From Prorocentrum cordatum (lineage: Eukaryota > Sar > Dinophyceae > Prorocentrales > Prorocentraceae), in NCBI GenBank assembly GCA_963575745.1, contig CAUYUJ010018874.1, positions 156,794 to 189,293 on the forward strand: a stretch of DNA of 32,500 bases, given 5' to 3'. Shown one piece after another: positions 17,086 through 25,109 of this stretch. The position numbers and the translations under genes are program-made. The notes beneath the pieces were generated by a model. The model searched no databases. It saw nothing but the letters and a program-made list of their open reading frames with translations, and was not told the origin of the DNA. Numbering within the stretch: position 1 is the stretch's first letter; each line of letters begins with the position of its first letter.

Positions 17086-17196
17086 AGGAGGAGGAGGAGG
17101 AGAAGGAGAAGGAGGAGGAGCAGGAGGAGGAAGAGGAAGTGGAGGAGGAGGAGGAGGAGGAGGAGGAGGAGGGGGAGGAGGGGGGGAGGAGGAGGC
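17086..17196 (+). repeat. (GGA)n microsatellite
   Basis: GGA/GAA triplets with a G-rich end. Poly-Glu and poly-Arg frames across it are artefacts. Confidence 0.9.
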
Positions 17197-17318
17197 TCGC
17201 CAGCTCGCCCAACACCTTTTCGTCCCGCGGAGGTCCTAACAGGGCGGCCCCCCGAGAGGACCCCCCCCCAAACAAAACTGAGAAGATAGGGGGGGGATAG
17301 GCTCCCAGACCCCTTCGA

Positions 17319-17475
17319 TTCATGAAAAGAAGTACGACCGGAGGTTTTCTGCTATCTTCGGCCTCTGCAGTGGGGGCCCTCACCCGGCCTCGGGGCCGTC
17401 AAGAAACGGCCCAGGATGAAAAGCCGGTCCCCGGGAACGGGTCCAGAGATTCTGGGGTCGACGTTTTTTGAATCA
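17319..17475 (+). repeat. Family C repeat, copy 7
   Basis: Forward copy with good conservation: ACCGGAGGTTTTCTGCTATC, GGGGGCCCTCACCCGGCCTC, GGGGCCGTCAAGAAACGGCC and GGATGAAAAGCCGGTCCCCG. Confidence 0.7.
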
Positions 17476-17501
17476 GCCACGCGCAGTGGGGGGAGGGGGG
17501 A

Positions 17502-17615
17502 GGGGGGAGGGCTTCTTGGAAGCACCCCTGCTTCTTGGAAGGCGCGGGCCTTATCTATAGATGTAAAGGCCGGCGCCGTCTAAGAAGCAGCCTCCTCCCG
17601 AGAAGCCCTCCCCCC
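17502..17615. mobile_element. Family E inverted-repeat element, copy 2
   Basis: Ends GGGGGGAGGGCTTCTTGG (17502) and CCGAGAAGCCCTCCCCCC (to 17615) are inverted repeats with a single mismatch over 16-18 bp. The interior matches 4511-4617. No ORF. Confidence 0.65.
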
Positions 17616-18015
17616 TTCCTCCACCCTCTTGTGCGCACCGCCCCAATCAAAATCATAACGTCGGGGGATACGTTCAGGGATTTCGAGGTCCAGGCTTTCG
17701 TGCGTTTTCGTCGGCTCGCGGCGGCTTTCCAGCCTCGGGCTGCTTACCAGCGGCTGCGCCTCGCCGAGAGCGTTGCGGGGCTGCCCAGGTCGTCCCGAAT
17801 TGTTGCCAGAGGCCCGATGTATGGTTAGAAAATCACCAGGGGATGGGCCCAGGGGGGAACGCATCGACCTCCCATCGCCCATCGATCGCCGTTGCGGGTC
17901 TGCTAGCCTACCACCCCGCCCAGGAACGTGCGGATTCACTGTCGGGGGCCTATCGCCGATTCATCGGCGATGTATCGCCGATTCCAGGGCGATGGTTTCC
18001 CCCATCCCAGACCCC
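17616..18015. other. Spacer with GATCG/GATGTATCG-rich segment
   Basis: 17616-17825 shows nothing recognisable. 17850-17995 is rich in CATCG, CGATCG and TCGCCGATTCATCGGCGATG motifs, resembling the middle of the foldback at 3895-4103, but without its long arms. Possibly a decayed relative. Confidence 0.4.
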
Positions 18016-18018
18016 CCA

Positions 18019-18130
18019 CGTCATGATTTGTTTACCCCTTCCTTGGGACCAGTTTGTCGCACTGAGTTGTTTTGTTGACGGCCCCGAGGCCCGGCAGGGG
18101 CCCCCGGACGCCTTCAATAGTGAATGATCC
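18019..18130 (-). repeat. Family C repeat, copy 8
   Basis: Reverse, partial copy: ACGTCATGATTTG, TTGACGGCCCCGAGGCCCGGCAGGGGCCCC, ending near AATGATCCGTCCG. Confidence 0.6.
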
Positions 18131-18134
18131 GTCC

Positions 18135-18505
18135 GCACCTGACGGCCTCTTCTCCCCCCCCTACCCCGCGGCCGCCCCGTCTTTCCTTTCCCCGCTCCTG
18201 CACGCTGGCCACTTCGCCTCTCGGTGCCCCCGTGTAGCTCCGTCGCTGGTGCGGCCAGCTCTGCCTCGCCGCCGGCGGGACAAGTGCTTCTGCGGCACGT
18301 CCTGGTGGCCCTGTTGCTCGGACGTGGCCCGCACGTTCTCCCTCGGTGCTCCCGCGCCGGCCTCCCCAGGTCTGGCCCGGCCCCTCCTCGTCTCGCAGCC
18401 TTGTCTCTCTCGCCTTCGTGCCTCCATTCGCCTGCGTTCGCCTCCTCGTCTCGCCTTCTTCTCTCTTTCGCCTTCGTGCCTCACCCAGGTCCCCTCGAGC
18501 CAAGA
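18135..18505. other. GC-rich unassigned stretch
   Basis: C/T- and GC-rich sequence with a small internal repeat (TCGCCTTCGTGCCTC near 18409 and again near 18467). Long frames exist on both strands, but neither shows a domain or consistent codon bias. No gene is claimed. Confidence 0.4.
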
Positions 18506-18660
18506 GAAGATCACAGCGGGAGGTGTCGCTACTTTCGGCCTCGCGGGGCCCTCACCGGGCCTCGGGACCGTCAGAAAACGACTCCGTGTGAAAAGCCGAC
18601 CCCAGGGAATGGGTCGAGACTTTTTGGGAGTCGACGTGATGAACAAATCATGAAGTCGGG
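18506..18660 (+). repeat. Family C repeat, copy 9
   Basis: Forward copy: AGCGGGAGGTGTCGCTAC, GCGGGGCCCTCACCGGGCC, GGGACCGTCAGAAAACGACT, GGGTCGAGACTTTTTGGGAG, ending AAATCATGAAGTCGGGGG. Confidence 0.7.
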
Positions 18661-18908
18661 GGTCTTGGCAATTCGCCTCCCGTACATGCCGACGGTCGCT
18701 TTGACTGGCGCCTGGCCGTCTTGCACCGCTTGGCCGACGCAAGGAAAACAAAAAAAAGAAACACGGGGTCGTTGGCACCGACGTTGGCGCGCAGGCTGCC
18801 TGCGCGCGCGCAGGCGCCCCCGCCCTGACGTGGCGTGCCGCGCCGGCGGCCGTCGCGAGGGCCACCGCGCAAGGTCGCTGTGCCATCTCACGTCAGACAC
18901 CCCCTTCT

Positions 18909-18938
18909 TTTCGTCGCTCACTTAAGTGAGCGACGAAA
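18909..18938. repeat. Perfect 30-bp palindrome
   Basis: Starts TTTCGTCGCTCACTT and continues as its exact reverse complement, centred on TTAA at 18922-18925. It sits just upstream of a larger hairpin with similar flanks. It could be a dyad-symmetric binding site or the collapsed inverted repeat of a small element. Confidence 0.85.
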
Positions 18939-18975
18939 CGAACTCTTGGATCCACTGTCGCTGTGCCGTCACACG

Positions 18976-19064
18976 CCAGGACCCCCTCGCGACGTGAAGA
19001 GAACTTTTGAATCCGCGGGCGCCCACGGATTCCCCAGTTCTCTTCGCGTCGCGAGGGGGTCTGG
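18976..19064. repeat. 89-bp hairpin with inverted arms
   Basis: The left arm starts CCAGGACCCCCTCGCGACG and the right arm ends CGTCGCGAGGGGGTCTGG. About 30 bp pair with one mismatch and one single-base gap. An inner pair GAATCCG/CGGATTC extends the stem around a GC-rich loop. The preceding GTCGCTGTGCCGTCACACG parallels GTCGCTGTGCCATCTCACG near 18875, so the two hairpins look like diverged copies of one module. Confidence 0.8.
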
Positions 19065-19209
19065 ACTGTCGCCGCCCCTCAGGAGCGGCTGCTGGCCGCG
19101 CGGCCAGCCGCGGCGGCGCCGCCGCCGCCCGCCTGCAGAGATCGCCGGGAGGGAAGCGGGTCCTCGAGGGAAGAGGGCCATGAGGTTTTGGTTGGCCGTG
19201 TGCGGGCTA

Positions 19210-19372
19210 TCGCGGCCCTCCTCCGCCTCCTCCTCCTCCTCCTCCTCCTCCTCCTCCTTCTCCCTCCTCCTCCTCCATCTCCTCCTCCTGCTTCTCCTTC
19301 TCCTGCTCCTCCACCTCCTCCTCCTCCTCCTCCTCCTCCTCCTCCTCCTCCTCCTCCTCCTCCTCCTCCCCC
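19210..19372 (+). repeat. (TCC)n microsatellite inside a family C copy
   Basis: TCC array interrupted by CTT/TGC triplets. It separates CGGGCTATCGCGGCCCTCC from CCCTCACGGCCCTCCACCGG, which together resemble one family C core. The array therefore seems to have expanded within, or inserted into, that repeat. Confidence 0.85.
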
Positions 19373-19460
19373 TCACGGCCCTCCACCGGCCCCGGCGCTG
19401 TCAGCAAGCGACCCCGGATGAAGAGCTCGTCTTGGAAGGAGGCCCTGGGGTCCAGGGCCC
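19373..19460 (+). repeat. Family C repeat, copy 10, right part
   Basis: CCCCGGCGCTGTCAGCAAGC, CGACCCCGGATGAAGAGC and GGCCCTGGGGTCCAGGGCCC follow the TCC array and match the second half of family C. Confidence 0.55.
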
Positions 19461-19623
19461 GTCCCAGGGCGACAGGATCTGTGCCCACTGCCCTTGGCCT
19501 GGCCTGTCTTGGGCCCATCAGCGGCGCCCTCCCGGCATCGCCAAGGGGCATCTACACCGATCGTGGGCCTGGGATCGGCCAGGTCTGGGGCAGGGGATCT
19601 GCATGGACCTCGTCGCCCTCCGT

Positions 19624-19786
19624 TTAAGTCGGGCCTGTCCTTCTACAGGAGGAGTATGCACAGATAGTCAAACAAATAGTCTGGGGACGATGTTGGTTTG
19701 ATATTTTTGACCAGGTTTAACTATTGGTTTGACCATTTTTCAGTTTTCGCCCAAGGTCCGCCTGTAGGAGGACGCGCCCGACCTAA
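19624..19786. mobile_element. Family A MITE-like element, copy 1 (163 bp)
   Basis: 26-bp terminal inverted repeats (19624-19649 and 19761-19786), 22 of 26 matching, outer tip TTAAGTCGGG / CCCGACCTAA, inner TCTACAGG / CCTGTAGG. The interior is AT-richer and holds GGGGACGAT and TTTTCGCCCAAG. Flanks are CCCTCCG at 19616-19622 and 19787-19793, a 7-8-bp target duplication. No coding capacity; the transposase must come from elsewhere. Confidence 0.8.
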
Positions 19787-19814
19787 CCCTCCGCTTCCCA
19801 CAGGACCCGCCTCA

Positions 19815-19916
19815 TGCTAACAGGAGCCCCCTGCGCCGCTCGGCCTGCGCCCCGACAGGCCGCCCGGCTTCATCGACGACTGCGAGGACCTCGGACGTTG
19901 CGTGAGGGTGGGCAGG
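19815..19916 (+). other. Coding-like segment before TCC array
   Basis: One frame reads LGLRPDRPPGFIDDCEDLGR with G/C third positions and then runs into the TCC array. There is no start, stop or domain. It fits the pattern of short protein-like islands beside TCC arrays in this window. Confidence 0.3.
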
Positions 19917-20044
19917 GCTCCTCCCTCCTCCTCCTCCTCCCTCCTCCTCCTCCTCCTCCTCCTCCTCCTCCTCCTCCCTCCTCCTCCTCCTCCTCCTCCT
20001 CCTCCTCCTCCTCCTCCTCCTCCTCCTCCTCCTCCTCCTCCCTC
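19917..20044 (+). repeat. (TCC)n microsatellite
   Basis: Near-pure TCC triplets abutting the 5'-truncated LINE. All frames through it are artefacts; one is fused in frame to the reverse transcriptase that follows. Confidence 0.9.
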
Positions 20045-20045
20045 C

Positions 20046-21062
20046 GAGATACTGAGGCAGATTCGGAATACGTGTCGCACACCCTACCAGTGGCACTGGT
20101 CAAAGACGTTCCAGTTGAGCAAGGGTAATGACAAGAGGGGCACCAAAGCGATGAGACTCATTCACTGCTACTGCCCGTTCGGCAAAGCTTGGTACAGAGG
20201 CATATTTGTAAGACACGAACGCCCAAGACTTCCATTGCACGCACATGGATATGCAGCGCACAGGTCGAGGCAGAGCGCTCAGCTGGTGGCTAAACTTCAC
20301 TCGTGGAGATTACGAAAGAAGCTCGTCTCGCACCTGCAGATCAAGAAAGATATGAGCAATGCGTTCCCCTCGACAGATCACGACATCCTGGAGCAGGTGA
20401 TTGGGGAAGTGATCCCCGACATGCAGGACCAACTCTTCTTGCACCAGAGGATTCGCGAGGCCGTCATTGAGGTTGAGGCAGGAGAAGAAAAAGGCTTCTT
20501 CCAACCCACCCACGGCACGGGCATGGGCGACGGCAATGCGTGTGAGCTGTTCGTGCGGTCGTTCGTCAAGCCGCTGGAGGTGTGGAACCAGATCCTCCTG
20601 CAGGGCACCCAGGCCACCTTAGAGACGGAGAGTGGCGGCTCTGTACCGATGATGGAGGCGGCGACGCTGATTGACTCGCCCATCCACTCCGAGCAGATCG
20701 ACATCTCCATGCGCGACTACGCCGACGACGTATCGCAGACCCTGCCGCTGCCGAATGGCAACCCCGTCCACGCAGCGGAGAGGGCAAAATTGTCGTCTCG
20801 TATCTTGTCAGATCAGCTCGAGGAGATAGGAGGGTTCGCTCAGAATGTAGACAAGGAGATCATCCTCCCAGTCTTTGTCGGCCCAGGAGGATACACGGCT
20901 ACAAGGGCCGTACTCTCAGGACTCGTCCAGTTCCCAGGGCAAACTCGAGCTGAAACCATCTACCTCGGAGGACTGGAGCACTTGACGGGAGGTTCGGGAG
21001 CGGAAGTAAAACTTCGTGTAGACGCTACGCGCTCTGCCTGGACCAAGCTCGGGAGGTTCTAG
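20046..21062 (+). pseudogene. LINE reverse transcriptase, 5'-truncated, ends at internal TAG
   Basis: The frame begins abruptly after the TCC array and encodes the fingers and palm of a non-LTR reverse transcriptase. Motif A is KKDMSNAFPS (Asp codon 20349-20351), motif B GTGMGDGNA (about 20514-20540), and motif C DYADD (catalytic residues 20718-20729). Any endonuclease or ORF1 upstream is missing, as expected of 5' truncation. The frame stops at TAG 21060-21062 (RF-stop), but the same frame stays open afterwards and continues the protein, so this is one interrupted gene. The active-site residues look intact. The element is probably inactive because of truncation and the breaks. Confidence 0.85.
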
Positions 21063-22190
21063 AACCAGCACTCGTCTTTGAAGCTTAAGAGGATGGCTTA
21101 CTTGGGAATTATCCACAGTGCGGCCTACTCGGGCCTCGAGGTCTATATCCTAGGTAAGAAAGACTATGCCAAGCTTGACTCGGTGATCTTGGGATTCGCG
21201 AAGGTGGCGATGAGGGGTGTTGCCAGGAGAATAGGGCCAGAGGGAGATAGGATTCGGACACCATCGGCGAGAGTCATGCACAAGAGGTTGCGCATCGCTG
21301 ACTCGAGGACAGAGCTTCTGATCAGGCGCCTCGGCTACTGGCAGCGCCTGGCGGTGAATCCCGCAGACTCGGTTCAGGTTGTTGCGGCGCTCTTCGGGCA
21401 CTTTACTTCGCTGGGCGAGTCTCCGACGTTCACCCCCGACGGTTGGATTAGGCCTGGCGCTAACCCGTGGGCCCTCCAGCTCCAGCAGGATATCAAGCTC
21501 CTCTCGGTCATCCCCACTGGGCGCCAGTTCCTGGCAAGAGGCTATTCGATCTGGGACATCTTCACGAACTACCGCGTCGCGTGCCACTTCAAGAGCGTGA
21601 GTATCAAGGGTTTTCGGAAGGCCTATTGGGAACAGGAGCAGGAAGGACCCCTTCGGCCTCCTCCTCAGCACGGGGTACCACCAGAGGTTCCACCAGTCCC
21701 TGAAGCCCCTCCTCAAGAATACTACTGTGACCTCCCAGGCGAGAACGGGGACCCCTGTGGGCACGTCTTCTACTCCAGAGCGGCCTTGAGAGCACATCAG
21801 TGCCACCACCCGTCGCACAAGATCAGGGTCCCGATGCACCAGCTTGTGGTGACTAACCAGTGCTGTTACTGCTCCTCTACCTTCTCGTCTGTGGTGCTGG
21901 CCAAGAGGCACGTGGTGCAGTCACTTCGCCGTCGCCGTTGCCTCACAGATTTCAGTGCGTATTCACCCCCCCTGGTTGTGCCCGATGACCTCCACTGTCC
22001 GATCTGCGTGGATCCAGAGTCAGCACACGAGGCTTTCAGAGAGGGAATGGCCGAGGCCACACTGGCTCAAGAGCCGTTTCAGACGCTGCAGGCACTTCAG
22101 ACACACATCCGAGAAGCCCACGCGCCGCCCGCCCCAGATCTTGTGCTGGATGTCGAACCTGGCGGAGCGGGCTCTCGCCACTGGGACGGA
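21063..22190 (+). pseudogene. LINE pol, thumb and zinc-finger region
   Basis: Continuation in the same frame after the TAG. LKLKRMAYLGIIHSAAYSGL, then LGKKDYAKLDSVILGFAKVA match the thumb region that follows the palm in LINE proteins. About 21726-22130 encodes three Cys/His clusters: C..CGHVFYSRAALRAHQCHH, CCYCSSTFSSVVLAKRH and HCPIC...LQTHIREAH. These resemble C2H2 fingers. The frame stops making sense somewhere between about 22150 and 22340, where the protein-like reading moves to the next frame. Nucleic-acid binding by the fingers is inferred from the motif only. Confidence 0.75.
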
Positions 22191-22989
22191 ACAGAGGCGA
22201 CGCGATCTCGAAGGAGGGCGAGGAGATCGGACTCGGAGTGGAGACCGCCGAGGACGAGGCGCTCGGGGAGCCCCATCGCAGCAGCGGGGAGCGGGCCCCG
22301 CGGCCGCGACGCCAGGAGCAGGTCAGCCCCCGCTGCAGATCGACGTGTGGGGCGCTACCGACAACCACTACGGGCTGAGAGAAGACGACGTCAGGAACCT
22401 ACCGCACATCCCGATCGCACAGGTGCAGCAGATGATGCCCATCCTGATGCGCATGTCCCTCAGGCACGAGCAGGCGATCAACGCCCTCGAGTCGGCCATC
22501 TTCCGTCACGTCCAGCTCCCTGCCAACCACGATGTGCCCCAGTCGATGATGCTCACGGCGCGGTACTACGGGCAGGAGGCCAAGAGACTTCGAGAGGCGA
22601 ATCAGGCCGCCCTCAAGAACGGCGACCCCGTCCCCGAGTTAGAGGCGCTGGGGATCCCCCATCCGCACGTGTGGGTTGCGCTGGCGGGCGCACTCGTTGG
22701 ACAGGGAGACAAGGTGGGCCAGGCCAACGCGAGGCTAATCAAGGAGTACCAGGATCGCATGAAGGCCGCACCTGCTTCCAACGGAGAGCTGGCCGACCAG
22801 GTTCGGCATTGCAGGCTGCAGACGACTCACGCGCAGGACAAAGTCAAGATTTGGATAGAGGCCAAAGCGACAGGCATAGAGGACACAGTCGTAGCCGCTC
22901 TGGTTCAGCTCGGAGGAGTTCACAAGCACGGAGCGCCACCACGCTCCCACAACGCCAGGCTGCTGCAGATTCACCTCGACGCGCAGTAG
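22190..22989 (+). pseudogene. LINE pol, downstream part in shifted frame
   Basis: Protein-like sequence in a second frame: QIDVWGATDNHYGLREDD, MPILMRMSLRHEQAINALES, then a charged helical stretch with EYQDRMKAAPASNGELADQV, ending at TAG TAG (22987-22992). The LRHEQ..(A/L).E block is the kind of sequence I associate with the C-terminal part of dinoflagellate LINE proteins. It is joined to the zinc-finger part by a frame change within about 22150-22340. No known enzyme activity can be named for this part. Confidence 0.65.
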
Positions 22990-23404
22990 TAGCCAGGCTG
23001 CTGGAGGCAGCGAGGAGAGAAGGGCCTGCAGGCACGCACTGCTCACCTCCTGAGCCGCAGCTCGGAGGCAGAGGGTACCGACCTTGCAGGTCCGACCTGC
23101 CAGGGCCCGCAGGCACGCACTGCTCACTCTCCGAGGGGACTCGAGAGAGCAGAGAGTACCGGCCTAGCGGGTCCGAAGCAGCACTGGGGCTCGCACCACA
23201 GAGGCTATCGACTGGTCGATTGGCGACTTTGACCACGCCGTTGAGAGCCACCCCTTCTCGTCCACTTACCTTGGCAGCTTCCCTGAGGGCGGCTCTGACG
23301 GAGGGGAGATCAAGATCTCCGAGACCCCAGAGAGCTACTCGACCTCCTCCCTCGGCCACGTCTTCAGGGAGTTCGGCTACTCCTGGTTCGATGACTTCGA
23401 TTAG
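22990..23404 (+). pseudogene. LINE pol C-terminus in two further frames
   Basis: After the double stop, protein-like sequence continues first in the original frame (AVVARLLEAARREGPAGTHC and onward, to about 23170). It then passes to a third frame opening at 23168, which reads AIDWSIGDFDHAVES ... GHVFREFGYSWFDDFD and ends at TAG 23402-23404. The acidic aromatic C-terminus and G/C-rich third positions suggest genuine former coding sequence. A 27-codon duplication (GPAGTHCS twice, nt 23022 and 23103) lies in the first part. The several frame changes mark this as a decayed copy. Confidence 0.5.
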
Positions 23405-23920
23405 GCCGAATAATCTCGCCGTCGCTTCCGCCTCTCCCGACCTGTCTCCTCCCCCTCCCACTCCCCCGATCCCTCTCATCAGAGTCATGGGTCTTCTAGG
23501 TCTCAGAAAGCGCGAAGGCCCTCCCCCAGGGCCGTAACTTTTTAGCTTTGTGTGTTCTGTGGCCCCTCGGGGCCGCTCGAGCTTGCCTGAGTCGTAGCGG
23601 GCTTGTTTCCTGAAATTCGAGAGGTGAGGTTCTGACTGATAATGCTGGGCCTCCCTGCTCTGCGTTGTCTGTTTGGCGCCTCGAAGTTTTGTCCCCGTTT
23701 CGACCCACGTCCCCACGGCCGAGCCCTGCCTTTAAAGCTTTGGGGCCCTCCAGCCGAGGTGGGGTAAGGTGGGCGGGAGCAGAGTGCACCTAGTGCCACG
23801 CGTGACCAGTATATATTGAGTCACCGCGCCCTCTAGAAGGGAGTCAGTTCGGAGCTTACATTATTTTTGCTTCGGAGTTCCCCGCGTTACGGCAGGATCA
23901 TCTGGCACCCCTCTGCAGAG
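23405..23920. other. Unassigned sequence after the LINE
   Basis: Probably the LINE 3' UTR and unrelated flank. It includes a GGCCCTCCCCCAGGGCC hairpin (23517-23533) and a TATATATT near 23811 that could be a TATA-like or AT-rich spot. No gene was found. Confidence 0.4.
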
Positions 23921-23922
23921 TC

Positions 23923-23992
23923 GTTCGTTCGTTCGTTCTCCTCCCTCCCTCCCTCCCTCCCTCCCTCCCTCACTCCCTCCCTCCCTCCCTCC
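23923..23992 (+). repeat. (TCGT)n and (CCCT)n tetranucleotide arrays
   Basis: Four TCGT units, then a long CCCT array with one CACT variant, then TCC. Simple-sequence DNA. Confidence 0.9.
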
Positions 23993-24138
23993 TCCTCCTC
24001 GTCCGAGCACGTGGCCCGCGCCACTGTGCGACGGCCCCCTCTTCCTGACCGTTTTTTTGGGCGGCGTGCCCTGAGGGCGGGGAGGGGGAGAGGATCGGGC
24101 GTCGAGTAATGGTGGGCGATAACAGGGTTTGGTTCAAT

Positions 24139-24345
24139 TCCTCCGAGTCGATTCGTTTCGATTTCGATGGATTCAGATTCCGATTCGATTCGACTTCGGA
24201 TTCCGATCTGGGCTCCGATTCCTCGATGAGCCCTTACTACTCAGCCGATTTCCGCTGATTCGACTCCTCACGACTTGGCTGCCGATTTCCGCCGATCCGA
24301 TTCATGTCGATTGCCGATTTGACTTATCGATTCGATTCTGGGCTC
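24139..24345 (+). repeat. GATTC/CGATTTCC degenerate satellite
   Basis: About 200 bp of irregular GATTC, TTCGAT, CCGATTTCCGC and GATTCGAC motifs repeating every 6-20 bp. No coding frame is credible. Confidence 0.7.
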
Positions 24346-24390
24346 TCCTGGGTAGGTGGGGCGGCGACAGACGGGAGGGGTGAGGAACAT

Positions 24391-24642
24391 CTTGAGATCT
24401 TGGCGTTGCCCAGTTTGTGGTTGGCCCAGTGCCCTTGCCCAGTTTTTGTCTCACAACGGGCGTTTGTCGCCCTTGGCTGGCGCTGCCCTGCTTCACAACG
24501 GGCGTTTGTCGCCCAGTTTTTGGTTGGCCCCGTGCCCTTCGCCGATCGATTCGGCTCGGAAAAACGACGCAGGAAGATGGGGTGCAGGGCTCTGGTCGTG
24601 ACCTGTTTGTTGCATCAGTGTTCTGCAACGTCGGATCTCAGG
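24391..24642 (+). mobile_element. Family B element, copy 3, with internal expansion
   Basis: Begins CTTGAGATCTTGGCG and ends TCGGATCTCAGG (24633-24642). At 252 bp it is longer than its relatives because the block CACAACGGGCGTTTGTCGCC is present twice (about 24453 and 24496) with flanking TTGCCCAGTTT repeats. Confidence 0.6.
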
Positions 24643-24649
24643 GAGTGTC

Positions 24650-24946
24650 CACAGATCGGGGGCCCTCGAGGGCCCCTCGGCCTGCGCACGCCATTCCCTC
24701 TGGCCTCGAACAGCGGCGCAGCAAGGCTCGCCAATTTGGACAAGCGAGTGCCTTTGTAGTTGATCGCCCCAACGACATGATGGACGACCTCGTCCACGGC
24801 CTGCCCCGGCACAGGTAGCTGGCGGGCTCCAGATCCTGTCCGAGCGGACCGGCGAAGCTTCACTGCAGGTGGGCCAAGCGCTCCCTGGCAAGCTCCGAAC
24901 CGGGAAGGATCTCAGAGCCCTGTCGACCCGGTCGCTCAGTCTACGC
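24650..24946 (-). pseudogene. LINE C-terminal fragment downstream of family A insertion
   Basis: Read on the minus strand, the sequence right after the family A element continues the LINE frame (RRLSDRVDRALRSF). Further on it contains RGRGRPSCRWGDQLQRH, which resembles the GRP..RW.D motif near the C-terminus of many LINE proteins. It joins in register with the coding sequence at 25110 if the 163-bp element and one copy of its flanking duplication are removed. Confidence 0.6.
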
Positions 24947-25109
24947 TTAAGTCGGGCGTGTCGTTCTACAGGAGGATTGCTTGAAAATCGTCAAAAAATA
25001 TAGTTTGGGGACGATTTCCATAGGTTTTTTACACAATGGTGGGGCATTTCCGGGGCATTTTTTAATTTTTCGCCCAAAATTCGCCTGTAGGGGGACACGC
25101 CCGACCTAA
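24947..25109. mobile_element. Family A MITE-like element, copy 2 (163 bp)
   Basis: 26-bp terminal inverted repeats (24947-24972 and 25084-25109), 22 of 26 matching; exactly the same length as copy 1. TCTACGC occurs at 24940-24946 and 25111-25117, a 7-8-bp target duplication. It sits inside minus-strand LINE coding sequence. Confidence 0.85.

Noticed and set aside
18161-18886. 241-residue minus-strand frame in GC-rich DNA
   Set aside because: It runs across a family C repeat and shows no domain or consistent codon preference.
19902-20045. In-frame Ser/Leu/Pro N-terminus of the plus-strand reverse transcriptase
   Set aside because: The (TCC)n array simply lies in frame with the truncated LINE. 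The run is not part of the enzyme.
22060-22075. CTGGCTCAAGAG as a relic of the dinoflagellate spliced leader
   Set aside because: Only about eight bases agree with the leader's end, in the middle of LINE coding sequence. No other leader-like sequence was seen.
22990-23537. Treating the full open frame to 23537 as the LINE C-terminus
   Set aside because: Beyond about 23170 this frame loses protein character, while another frame (23168-23404) gains it and ends with a plausible terminus.
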